64,000 nucleotides of DNA from Nakamurella deserti. Lineage in GTDB: Bacteria > Actinomycetota > Actinomycetes > Mycobacteriales > Nakamurellaceae. The notes beneath the pieces are model-generated. The model saw nothing but the letters and a program-made list of their open reading frames with translations. It was not told where the DNA came from and ran no database searches. The position numbers and the translations under genes were made by a program. The DNA is taken from assembly GCF_003260015.1 (NCBI RefSeq), contig NZ_QCXS01000003.1:424315-488314 (forward strand), given 5' to 3'. Within the stretch, counting starts at the first letter, position 1; every line of letters begins with the position of its first letter. Shown one piece after another: positions 17,857 through 28,346 of the stretch.

Positions 17857-18203
17857 GGTGCGGGGGTGTCCAGGGCGAGCAACTCGTCCATGCGGCCGAT
17901 GCGACCGCGCCAGACGTCCTCCAGCTCGCCGAGCATCGAGGCGACGGACCGCACGGCGGCGACGTCACCACTGGCCAGCTGTTCGCGGCCGGTACGGCGT
18001 TTGATCACGAGGCCGGCCTTCTCGAGGACGGCGACGTGTTTCTGCACCGCGGCGAAGCTCATGTCGTACTTCGCCGCGAGCGTGGTGACCGAGTGCTCCC
18101 CTCGCAGGACGCGGCGCATGATGTCGCGCCGGGTCCGGTCGGCCAGGGCGTGGAACAGGGCGTCGGCCCGATCCTCGTCCTGGGTGTCCCGGTCGCTGCT
18201 CAC
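17844..18203 (-). CDS. ArsR-family winged-helix regulator
   Basis: Small HTH regulator of about 119 residues. The N-terminal ALADRTRRDIMRRVL, the recognition helix region in YDMSFAAVQKHVAVLEKAGL, and the wing (KRRTGREQL) match the ArsR group paired with SRPBCC proteins. No cysteine metal site (CxC) is present, so it is unlikely to sense arsenic or heavy metals. The GTG at 18203 is favoured over a TTG at 18218 because the latter lies inside the operator. A perfect 18-bp dyad immediately upstream suggests autorepression and control of the downstream SRPBCC gene. Confidence 0.88.
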   Translation of the reverse strand: MSSDRDTQDEDRADALFHALADRTRRDIMRRVLRGEHSVTTLAAKYDMSFAAVQKHVAVLEKAGLVIKRRTGREQLASGDVAAVRSVASMLGELEDVWRGRIGRMDELLALDTPAPPTL

Positions 18204-18213
18204 CGGACCAATA

Positions 18214-18231
18214 TACAACCGTTCGGTTGTA
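18214..18231. promoter_or_regulatory. Probable ArsR operator, 18-bp perfect dyad
   Basis: TACAACC, spacer GTTC, GGTTGTA: exact 7-4-7 inverted repeat, AT-rich against a very GC-rich background, 10 nt upstream of the ArsR GTG. From memory, closely similar ACAACC-N4-GGTTGT sites are common before ArsR/SRPBCC pairs. Binding here would block its own promoter. Confidence 0.75.
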
Positions 18232-18357
18232 CGTTGTCAAGACCGCCGTCCGGGAGATCTCCGCGGGAGGTGACGAGAACCACTCGGGCCCTACTGGCGC
18301 CCGACCTGGAGACGGGCGATCGTAGGAGATCAGACCATCTCGGCGCGGAGGTGCCCC

Positions 18358-19464
18358 ATGTCGGCAGCAACGTTCACCCCTGGACTCGAAGGCGTGGTGG
18401 CGTTCCACACGGCCATCGCCGAGCCCGACAAGGAAGGCAGCGCCCTGCGGTACCGCGGGGTCGACATCGAGAACCTCGTCGGACGCGTCGGTTTCGAGGA
18501 CGTCTGGGCTCTGCTCGTCGACAACGCCTTCGGCGCAAGCCTTCCCGTCGACGTGTCGTTCCCGATCGTGCGGTCGGGCGACGTGCGGGTGGACGCCCAG
18601 TCGTCGCTGCCGGCGCTCGCGGCCGGCCGCGGATTCCGGCCGCTGCTGGACATCTCCGACGAGGACGCGCGGGACCACCTGGCGCAGACCACCGCCGCGA
18701 CGTTGTCGTACGTGTCCCGTTCGGCCCGGGGCGATCTCCCCGAGGTGCCGGAGACCCTGCTCGACGGCACCGCGAACGTGGTCGAACGCTTCCTCACCGC
18801 CTGGCTGGGCGAGCCGTCGCCCGAGCAGGTGCGGGCGATCGACGCCTACTGGGTCAGCGCGGCCGAGCACGGCATGAACGCCTCCACCTTCACCGCCCGG
18901 GTCGTCGCGTCCACCGGCGCGGACGTGCCGGCCGCGATGGCCGGCGCCATCGGCTCGATGAGCGGGCCCCTGCACGGCGGCGCCCCGGCCCGCGTGCTGC
19001 CGATGATCACCGAGGTCGAGCGCACCGGTGACGCGCGCGGGGTGGTGACCCGCATCCTGGACGCCCACGAGCGCCTGATGGGCTTCGGCCACCGCGTCTA
19101 CCGCGCCGAGGACCCCCGCGCCCGGGTGCTGCGCCGGACCTGCCAGGAGCTGGGCGCACCCCGGTACGAGGCCGCCGCCGCGCTCGAGGAGGCCGCCCGC
19201 GCCGAGCTGCAGGAGCGGCGTCCGGACCGGACCATCGAGACCAACGTCGAGTTCTGGGCGGCGGTCATCCTGGACTTCGCCGGGGTGCCGGCGCCGATGA
19301 TGCCGGCCATGTTCACCTGCGCCCGCACCGCCGGCTGGAGCGCCCACATTCTGGAGCAGAAGCGCCTCGGCCGGCTGGTCCGCCCGGCGGCCGTCTACGA
19401 CGGGCCGTCCACCCGCGACCCCGAGTCCGTCGACGGCTGGGCGTTGCTGGGCGCCCGCAACTGA
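18358..19464 (+). CDS. citA: Citrate synthase 2 (CitA type)
   Basis: A 368-residue citrate synthase of the shorter actinobacterial type. The two histidine motifs are intact (SGPLHGGAP and GFGHRVYR). The position of the catalytic aspartate (NVDFY in GltA) reads NVEFWAA, i.e. Glu; as recalled, M. tuberculosis CitA shares this, so it is a subfamily trait rather than damage. It may act as a citrate or 2-methylcitrate synthase with acetyl- or propionyl-CoA. The ATG is at 18358, with GCGGAGGTG upstream. It is divergent from the ArsR gene and convergent with a small membrane gene. Confidence 0.93.
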   Translation: MSAATFTPGLEGVVAFHTAIAEPDKEGSALRYRGVDIENLVGRVGFEDVWALLVDNAFGASLPVDVSFPIVRSGDVRVDAQSSLPALAAGRGFRPLLDISDEDARDHLAQTTAATLSYVSRSARGDLPEVPETLLDGTANVVERFLTAWLGEPSPEQVRAIDAYWVSAAEHGMNASTFTARVVASTGADVPAAMAGAIGSMSGPLHGGAPARVLPMITEVERTGDARGVVTRILDAHERLMGFGHRVYRAEDPRARVLRRTCQELGAPRYEAAAALEEAARAELQERRPDRTIETNVEFWAAVILDFAGVPAPMMPAMFTCARTAGWSAHILEQKRLGRLVRPAAVYDGPSTRDPESVDGWALLGARN

Positions 19465-19471
19465 GTCCGGT

Positions 19472-19512
19472 GCCGGTCGACCGTCAGGCCGGATCCTGAC
19501 GGTCGCACCGGC
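19472..19512. terminator. Bidirectional terminator after citA
   Basis: Exact 10-bp arms CGACCGTCAG and CTGACGGTCG with an 8-nt loop, extended by outer arms GCCGGT/ACCGGC with one bulged base. It lies in the 19-bp convergent gap and covers the stop codon of the opposing gene, so it can serve both. Confidence 0.7.
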
Positions 19513-19732
19513 GACGGGCGAGCGCCCGGTCGCGCAGGCCCCAGACGATGCCGATGACCCCGCCGACCAGTGCCCACCACAGGAACGGGTGCCACCACCG
19601 GCCGGTGATCGACCGGCAGACGACGCAGAGAACGGCGATCAGGCCCGCCTGCATCGCCGTGACGACGGTCAGCCAGTGCCGGTCGGAGCCCGTCGGCCGA
19701 CGGACGTACGTCACGGTGAAGACCTTCCCCAT
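19484..19732 (-). CDS. Small membrane protein of unknown function
   Basis: An 82-residue protein with two predicted transmembrane helices (about 23-41 and 47-65, the second WWALVGGVIGIVWGL) and a strongly basic C-terminus (RDRALARRRCDRQ). Its stop lies inside the citA terminator hairpin. No family recognised. Confidence 0.6.
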   Translation of the reverse strand: MGKVFTVTYVRRPTGSDRHWLTVVTAMQAGLIAVLCVVCRSITGRWWHPFLWWALVGGVIGIVWGLRDRALARRRCDRQDPA

Positions 19733-19788
19733 CGCTCGACCCTAGGGCGGCCTCCGCCCCGGGGGACGGGCGACGGCGAGCTCCGGTC

Positions 19789-20244
19789 CTACAGCTCGCG
19801 CGTGAGATACGCGCTGTTCGGGTCGGGCCGGTAGTCGCCGAACGGCCCGGTGGGGACGAAACCGTGGGCGGCGTACAACGTCCGGGCCGGCGCGAAGTAC
19901 GGCTGGGTACCGGTCTCCAGACTGAGCCGGGCATGGCCACGCTCCCGGGCCAGTCCGATCAGGTGCACCAGCAACGCCCGTCCGACCCCGGTGCCGCGGG
20001 CGGCGGCGGTGGTCCGCATCGCCTTGAGCTCCGCGTGGGCGGGGTCGAGCTCCCGCAACGCCGCGCAGCCGAGCAGCAGACCGTCGCGACGGGCGGTGAC
20101 GAAGGTGATCGACGGTGCGCGCAGCGCCTCCACGTCCAGCGCGTGGACGCTCTCCGGCGGCGACGTCGCGACCATGTCCGCGAGGTGCTCCCGCAGCAGG
20201 GCGGTGACGTCCGGCCGCGCCGGATCGTCGGGTCCGATGTCCAC
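19789..20244 (-). CDS. GNAT-family N-acetyltransferase
   Basis: A 151-residue acetyl-CoA-dependent transferase. Motif A of the GNAT fold is visible as RGTGVGRALLVHLI, preceded by the beta strand with AELKAMRTT, and followed by RLSLETGTQPYFAPARTLYAAHGF. It resembles the E. coli YjaB/PhnO-like small-molecule or amino-acid acetyltransferase group; the substrate is unknown. The GTG at 20244 is chosen because the preceding in-frame sequence overlaps the divergent helicase gene. The promoter lies in a 55-bp gap shared with that gene. Confidence 0.85.
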   Translation of the reverse strand: MDIGPDDPARPDVTALLREHLADMVATSPPESVHALDVEALRAPSITFVTARRDGLLLGCAALRELDPAHAELKAMRTTAAARGTGVGRALLVHLIGLARERGHARLSLETGTQPYFAPARTLYAAHGFVPTGPFGDYRPDPNSAYLTREL

Positions 20245-20299
20245 GCACCCGATTCTGCGGTGCCACCGGGCGCCGTGGGCCTGTGACAGGCTGGTCACC

Positions 20300-22843
20300 G
20301 TGACTCTGGCCGATCTGCTCCCCACTCCCGGCCACGACCTGGGCGACGCACACCCCCGCTCCGCCGACGACCTCTTCACCGACTTCGAGGGCTGGGCGAC
20401 CGCGCGCGGGCTGCCGCTGTACCCGCACCAGGAGGAGGCGCTGCTCGAGATCGTCGCCGGCTCCAACGTCATCGTCGCCACCCCGACCGGCTCAGGGAAG
20501 ACGCTTATCGCCACCGCCGCACTGTTCGCGGGCCTGGCCACCCGACGCCGCGCCTTCTACACCGCCCCGATCAAGGCGCTGGTCAGCGAGCGGTTCTTCG
20601 AGCTGGTCGCGGTGTTCGGCGCCGAGAACGTCGGCATGGTCACCGGCGACAGCGCGGTCAACCCCGAGGCGCCGATCATCTGCTGCACCGCCGAGATCCT
20701 GGCGTCGATGGCGCTCCGCGGGGGCGCGGCCACCGAGGTCGGCGTCATCGTGATGGACGAGTTCCACTACTACGGCGACCCACAGCGCGGGGTGGCCTGG
20801 CAGATCCCGATCATCGAGCTGCCGCACGCCCAGTTCGTGCTGATGTCGGCCACCCTCGGCGACGTCTCCTTCTTCGCCGAGGATCTCACCCGCCGCACCG
20901 GCGCCGAGACCGCCGTCATCACCGGCGTCACCCGGCCGGTCCCGCTGCACTACAGCTGGGCGCTGCAGCCCCTGCAGGAGCTCCTCGAGGAGCTGCTCAA
21001 GACCGGCCGCGCCCCGATCTACGTCGTGCACTTCACCCAGGCGGCCGCCCTGGAACGCGCCCAGTCGCTGACCTCGATCACCGTCGCCACCCGCGCCGAG
21101 CGCGACCAGATCGCCGAGCTGATCGGTGATTTCCGATTCTCGGCCGGCTTCGGCCGGACGCTGTCCCGGCTGGTCCGGCACGGCATCGGCGTGCACCACG
21201 CCGGCATGCTGCCCAAGTACCGGCGGCTGGTGGAGAAGCTCGCCCAGTCCGGGTTGCTCAAGATCATCTGCGGCACCGACACCCTCGGCGTCGGCATCAA
21301 CGTGCCGATCCGGACGGTGCTCATCACCGCGCTGACCAAGTTCGACGGCACCCGGATGCGCGCACTGAACGCCCGGGAGTTCCACCAGATCTCCGGCCGG
21401 GCCGGCCGCGCCGGCTTCGACACCGCGGGCGACGTCGTGGTGATGGCGCCCGACCACGAGATCGAGAACGAGCGCCGGCTGCGCAAGGCCGGTGACGACC
21501 CGGTCAAGAAGAAGCGGGTCGTGCGCACCAAGCCGCCGGAGGGCTTCATCAACTGGTCGGAGAAGACCTTCGACCGGCTCGTCGCCGCCCAGCCCGAGCA
21601 GCTGCAGTCGCACTTCGCGGTGACCAACGCGATGGTGCTCTCGGTCGTGGCCCGCCCCGGTGACGCGTTCGCCGCGATGCGGCACCTCATCGAGGATTCC
21701 CACGAGCCGCGGCCGCGGCAGCTCCAGCACGCCAAGCGGGCGCTGGAGATCGCCCGCGGGCTCCTCGGCTCCGGCGTCGTCGAGCGGATCGACCCGCCGG
21801 ACGCGACCGGCCGCCGCTGGCGGGTCACCACCGACCTGCAGCTGGACTTCGCCCTCAACCAGCCGCTGTCACCGCTGGCCCTGGCCGCGATCGAGATCCT
21901 CGATGCGGAGTCGCCGGAGTATCCGCTGGACGTGGTGTCGCTCATCGAGGCGACGTTGGACGACCCGGGCGCGGTGCTCGGTGCGCAGCGGTTCAAGGCC
22001 CGCGGCGAGGCGGTGGCCCGGATGAAGGCCGACGGCATCGAGTACGACGAGCGGATGGCGCTGCTCGAGGAGGTCACCTACCCGCAGCCGCTGGTCGAGG
22101 TGATCGAGGCCGCCTACGAGCTCTACAAGCGGGGGCACCCGTGGATCGCCGACTACTCCCCCTCGCCGAAGTCGGTCGTGCGGGACATGTACGAGCGGGC
22201 GATGAACTTCGGCGAGTACGTGGCGTTCTACCAGCTCACCCGCTCCGAAGGCGTCGTGCTGCGCTATCTCTCGGACGCCTTCCAGGCGATGCGCCGGACG
22301 GTCCCGGTCGAGGCGCGGGTACCGGAGCTGACCGACCTCATCAGCTGGCTGGGTGAGCTGGTCCGCGGCGTGGACTCGTCACTGCTGGACGAGTGGGACG
22401 AGTTGTCCCACCCCGAGCCGTTGGCCGGCGGGGTCGCCGCCGACGCGCTGCGACCGCCGACCGCGCACCGCGGGGTCACCGGCAACGTCCGGGCGTTCAC
22501 CATCATGGTCCGCAACGCGCTGTTCCAGCGGGTCACGCTGGCCGCGCTGGAGCGCTACGACCTGCTCGGCGGCTTCGACGACGGCTGGGACGCTTCCCGT
22601 TGGGAGGACGCCATGGACGGCTACTGGCACGAGTACGACGAGATGGGTACCGGCGCCGACGCCCGGAGCACCGCGATGATCGCCGTGACGCCCGGCCCCG
22701 AGGTCTGGACCGTCCGGCAGACCTTCGACGACCCGGACGCGCACCGCGACTGGGGCATCAGCGCCGAGGTCGACGTCGAGGCGTCCGACGAGGCCGGCGA
22801 GCCGGTGCTGCGCATCGTCGCGGTGGGCCCGCTCGACGCCTGA
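20300..22843 (+). CDS. DEAD/DEAH-box RNA helicase with DUF3516
   Basis: An 847-residue superfamily 2 helicase of the Ski2/Mtr4-like group. Motif I is TPTGSGKT (about residue 64), motif II MDEFHYYG, motif III LMSATLGD, and motif VI QISGRAGRAG, followed by a DUF3516 C-terminal domain of about 350 residues. The sequence KKKRVVRTKPPEGFINWSEK marks the junction. It is probably involved in RNA turnover or ribosome-related processing. The start is a GTG at 20300; upstream codons in the same frame overlap the divergent GNAT gene and look non-coding. It ends directly at a hairpin. Confidence 0.92.
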   Translation: MTLADLLPTPGHDLGDAHPRSADDLFTDFEGWATARGLPLYPHQEEALLEIVAGSNVIVATPTGSGKTLIATAALFAGLATRRRAFYTAPIKALVSERFFELVAVFGAENVGMVTGDSAVNPEAPIICCTAEILASMALRGGAATEVGVIVMDEFHYYGDPQRGVAWQIPIIELPHAQFVLMSATLGDVSFFAEDLTRRTGAETAVITGVTRPVPLHYSWALQPLQELLEELLKTGRAPIYVVHFTQAAALERAQSLTSITVATRAERDQIAELIGDFRFSAGFGRTLSRLVRHGIGVHHAGMLPKYRRLVEKLAQSGLLKIICGTDTLGVGINVPIRTVLITALTKFDGTRMRALNAREFHQISGRAGRAGFDTAGDVVVMAPDHEIENERRLRKAGDDPVKKKRVVRTKPPEGFINWSEKTFDRLVAAQPEQLQSHFAVTNAMVLSVVARPGDAFAAMRHLIEDSHEPRPRQLQHAKRALEIARGLLGSGVVERIDPPDATGRRWRVTTDLQLDFALNQPLSPLALAAIEILDAESPEYPLDVVSLIEATLDDPGAVLGAQRFKARGEAVARMKADGIEYDERMALLEEVTYPQPLVEVIEAAYELYKRGHPWIADYSPSPKSVVRDMYERAMNFGEYVAFYQLTRSEGVVLRYLSDAFQAMRRTVPVEARVPELTDLISWLGELVRGVDSSLLDEWDELSHPEPLAGGVAADALRPPTAHRGVTGNVRAFTIMVRNALFQRVTLAALERYDLLGGFDDGWDASRWEDAMDGYWHEYDEMGTGADARSTAMIAVTPGPEVWTVRQTFDDPDAHRDWGISAEVDVEASDEAGEPVLRIVAVGPLDA

Positions 22844-22876
22844 GCAGTTTGCTCCCCGATTCGGGGAGGAAACTGC
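22844..22876 (+). terminator. Perfect two-part hairpin directly after the helicase stop
   Basis: Outer arms GCAGTTT/AAACTGC and inner arms CTCCCCG/CGGGGAG are exact, separated by one base each side, with a 3-nt ATT loop. It begins on the base after the helicase stop codon. The outer arm GGAAACTGCCC also matches later elements of the neighbouring repeat array, so it may be the array's first member. Confidence 0.65.
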
Positions 22877-23188
22877 CCGCCATGCGCCCGGGTGGTCCCG
22901 GACGGGGCGTCGCGTGCACGGGTCCCCCGGCTCGCCCCCCGGGCGGGTGGTGGCCGCATCCGGTCGCTCTCCGGCCGGCTGCACCCGGAGCCCTCCTCCG
23001 CCCCCGCCTCGGCGGAGAACTCTCAGCCGTGAGTGAAATCCGCCGCGAGCGACGCACCCCATGGGACCCGTCTGATCCGCGGGCGGAAACTGCCCACCTG
23101 GGGTCGTCATCCGCCCCGAACGCACGCGGACCCTCGAGTCACGGCTCGCCTCGGGCGGAAAACTCTCACCCGTGAGAGGAATCCGCCC
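22844..23188. repeat. Array of hairpin repeats with about 71-bp period
   Basis: The 404-bp convergent gap between the helicase and DUF1275 holds no gene but a series of related palindromes. Clear units are at 22844-22876, 23011-23044, 23081-23116 and 23153-23188. The last three share outer arms GGCGGA...TCCGCC, and the last two well-formed ones an inner stem CTCTCAC...GTGAGAG. Centres of the last three are 71-72 bp apart, and the first is three periods away. A degenerate unit (GGGCGG...ATCCG) lies near 22941. This looks like a REP-type intergenic palindrome cluster. Confidence 0.8.
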
Positions 23189-23247
23189 CAGGACGACGGA
23201 CCCCACGTCGCGACGCCCCACCGCCGGCGGGCGACGCCGAAGCGTCG

Positions 23248-23898
23248 TCACTCCTCCGCCCTCGGTGCTCCGGCCCGCCGGAGCAACAGCCACGCGGCGA
23301 TCGCCGCGACGACCGGCAGCACCGGACCGATCCGGGGCAGACCGAGCAGCACCAGCGCCCCGGCGAACGAGCCGAGCACCAGCGCGGCGATCGAGACCAG
23401 GCGCAGCGGCTGGGCCTCGCGGCGGCCCTCGGCGAGGTCCTGCATCACCGAGGTGAGCGTGCCGGTGACGAAGGTGGTGGTGAGGCCGGCGCGCGACGAC
23501 ATCCGTCGGCCGAGGACGGTGTGCCAGCCCATCGCGATCGCCGACAGCGTGATCATCGTGCAGGTCAGGGCCAGCCCGGCGGACCCGTCCACGGCGATCC
23601 ACAGCGCCAGCACGACGGCCTGCACGACCCCCACCGCGGCCAGCAGCGGGCGCGGCGACGCCGTCCGCGTCCACCGGAACCCGACGTACATCGCCGCCAC
23701 GAAGGCGACCACCGCGAGGGTCGCGGTCAGCAGCGTGTCGAGGTACTCGGGCCGCCCGACCAGGCCGGCCAGCACCAGGTTGCCGGTCATGTTCGCGGTG
23801 AACACCCCGCCGAGCGCGAGGAAGGCGAAGGCGTCGGTCGCTCCCGATCCGAACGACAGCACCACCAGGGCCCAGCGGACCTGCGGATGGTCGGCCAC
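23248..23898 (-). CDS. DUF1275 (YoaK-like) membrane protein
   Basis: A 216-residue integral membrane protein with about six helices. The family signature near the N-terminus, GSGATDAFAFLALGGVFTAN followed by MTGNLV, is intact, and a second one occurs as GLTTTFVTGTLTSVMQDLAEG. Members are of unknown function, sometimes called YoaK; transport is suspected only from topology. Convergent with the helicase across the hairpin array. Confidence 0.88.
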   Translation of the reverse strand: MADHPQVRWALVVLSFGSGATDAFAFLALGGVFTANMTGNLVLAGLVGRPEYLDTLLTATLAVVAFVAAMYVGFRWTRTASPRPLLAAVGVVQAVVLALWIAVDGSAGLALTCTMITLSAIAMGWHTVLGRRMSSRAGLTTTFVTGTLTSVMQDLAEGRREAQPLRLVSIAALVLGSFAGALVLLGLPRIGPVLPVVAAIAAWLLLRRAGAPRAEE

Positions 23899-23914
23899 TC
23901 AGGAACGTCCGCCC

Positions 23915-24148
23915 GTGCCGGCGCATCCGCACGGTCGCGAATGCGCGGACGCCCAGCCCATGGCCGTCGTGATCGCGGGAACCCACGCACCGCCGACCCG
24001 GGAGATCGACCCTGCGGAACTGCGCCCGGGCATCACCGCCGTGGGCACCCTCATCACCGAGGATCCGAGGCCGCATCCCAGGAGCATCCTGGTCGTGTCG
24101 CTGACCGTTCGCGATGCCACATCGCCTCCTCGCCGGGGTGCTTCCTAG
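23915..24148 (+). CDS. Doubtful small open frame
   Basis: A 77-codon frame from GTG 23915 (AGGA 11 nt upstream; ATG 23960 is another possible start) in the 262-bp gap between the DUF1275 and esterase genes. Codons 15-50 end mostly in G or C, as in real genes here, and the translation includes MAVVIAGTHAPPTREIDPAE. It is antisense-free but short, with no recognised family. It could equally be non-coding leader DNA. Confidence 0.2.
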   Translation: MPAHPHGRECADAQPMAVVIAGTHAPPTREIDPAELRPGITAVGTLITEDPRPHPRSILVVSLTVRDATSPPRRGAS

Positions 24149-24160
24149 GGTCCGGGCCGC

Positions 24161-27069
<2,909 letters not shown>

Positions 27070-27181
27070 CCCGGTCCGGTCGTTCCCACGGGCCCCGGCC
27101 GGGTGCGCTGCGGCGCGCCTGGCCGGGTGGTCGTGATCGAAAAGATACCGTCGTGGTCAACGAGATCCGGGGAGGAATCCG

Positions 27182-28210
27182 ATGCGCGCGCTGAAGTTGC
27201 TGGGGCTGTCCGAGGACGGTGCCGGGCTGGTGTGCGAGGAGCCCACCAGCGGTGAGCGCTTCTTCGTGCCGTCCGACGACCGGGTGCTGGTGGCGCTGCG
27301 GGAGAACCTGCTGCGTGACACGCCCCGGCGCGCCGCTTCCGCCCGCGCCGACGGCCCCGCCCCCTCCGCGCCCCGGCGCACCCCGAACCGGGAGACCCCG
27401 ATGGAACCGCAGCTGCGACCCCGCGACATCCAGGCCCGCATCCGCGCCGGCGCCACCCTGGAGGCCGTCGCGGCCGACGCCGGATGCGAACCGTCGCGCA
27501 TCGAGCGGTTCGCCTTCCCGGTCCTGATGGAGCGCTCGATGATCGCCGACCGCGGCCGCCAGGCCCGTCCGGTCGTCGACGGCGCCCCGGTGAAGGACAG
27601 CGTGGAGAAGCTGGTCCGCATCACCCTGGCCGAGCGCGGCCAGGCCGACACCATGAGCTGGGACGCCTACCGCACCGAGGCCGGCGCCTGGATCCTGCTG
27701 CTCACCTGGAACGCCGGCCGCAGCGAGAACACCGCCCGGTGGACCTACCACCACAGCGCCACCAGCGGCACCGTCACCGCGTTGGACGACGCCGCCGCCG
27801 AGCTGATGGACCCGGCACCCCGGCCGTTGCGGACGGTCCGCGAGCCGGTCGTCGAGACCCCCGCGCCGCCGCTCAACCCGCTGGCCACCCAGCACGTCCC
27901 TGCCGCCCCGGCGCCGCAGCCCACCCCGGCTTCCGCACCCGCACCTGCACCTACACAGCAGGCCGATCGGGTGCCGGCGCAGAACCCGCTGTTCGACAGC
28001 CCGGCCCCGGCCGCGGCGCAGAACCGGGTGGCGGCCGCGCTGGCACACCACACCGTGACCGCGCCGATCGCACCGGCCGGGCCGGCCGAGCCCCGCGAGG
28101 AGCGCGCGACGATCGCCCGCACCGGCACCGACGACAACCGTCGTTCCGGTCGCGCGCCGATGCCGTCCTGGGAGGACGTGCTGCTCGGCACCCGCTCGCC
28201 GGGTCGCTGA
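27182..28210 (+). CDS. sepH: Septation protein SepH (DUF3071)
   Basis: A 342-residue cell-division protein that, in Streptomyces, binds FtsZ and promotes its assembly at division septa. The conserved N-terminal domain begins MRALKLLGLSEDG and contains a helix-turn-helix-like stretch (RPRDIQARIRAGATLEAVAA). A disordered Pro/Ala-rich linker (about 215-330) leads to a short conserved C-terminal end MPSWEDVLLGTR. GGGGAGGAAT precedes the ATG, and an AT-rich GATACC about 35 bp upstream may be the -10. Confidence 0.92.
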   Translation: MRALKLLGLSEDGAGLVCEEPTSGERFFVPSDDRVLVALRENLLRDTPRRAASARADGPAPSAPRRTPNRETPMEPQLRPRDIQARIRAGATLEAVAADAGCEPSRIERFAFPVLMERSMIADRGRQARPVVDGAPVKDSVEKLVRITLAERGQADTMSWDAYRTEAGAWILLLTWNAGRSENTARWTYHHSATSGTVTALDDAAAELMDPAPRPLRTVREPVVETPAPPLNPLATQHVPAAPAPQPTPASAPAPAPTQQADRVPAQNPLFDSPAPAAAQNRVAAALAHHTVTAPIAPAGPAEPREERATIARTGTDDNRRSGRAPMPSWEDVLLGTRSPGR

Positions 28211-28346
28211 TCCGGCGACGTCCGGGGCGACGGTCGTCCGGCTGCCGGTCGTCGACGGCGGCCGCCCGGCACTGACCTGGGCGGACTGCGCCCACCGCTA
28301 AATGAGTTCCACAGTGTCGGACCGGCCCCGTACCGTCGGAACAGCC

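Noticed and set aside
15161-17971. A 936-codon minus-strand frame joining the MFS gene to upstream sequence
   Set aside because: Only the last 438 codons are real; the upstream part reads pdxH and the SRPBCC gene in the wrong frame.
19850-20299. 150-codon upstream extension of the helicase frame
   Set aside because: It lies antisense to the GNAT gene and does not resemble helicase N-termini; GTG 20300 gives the expected start.
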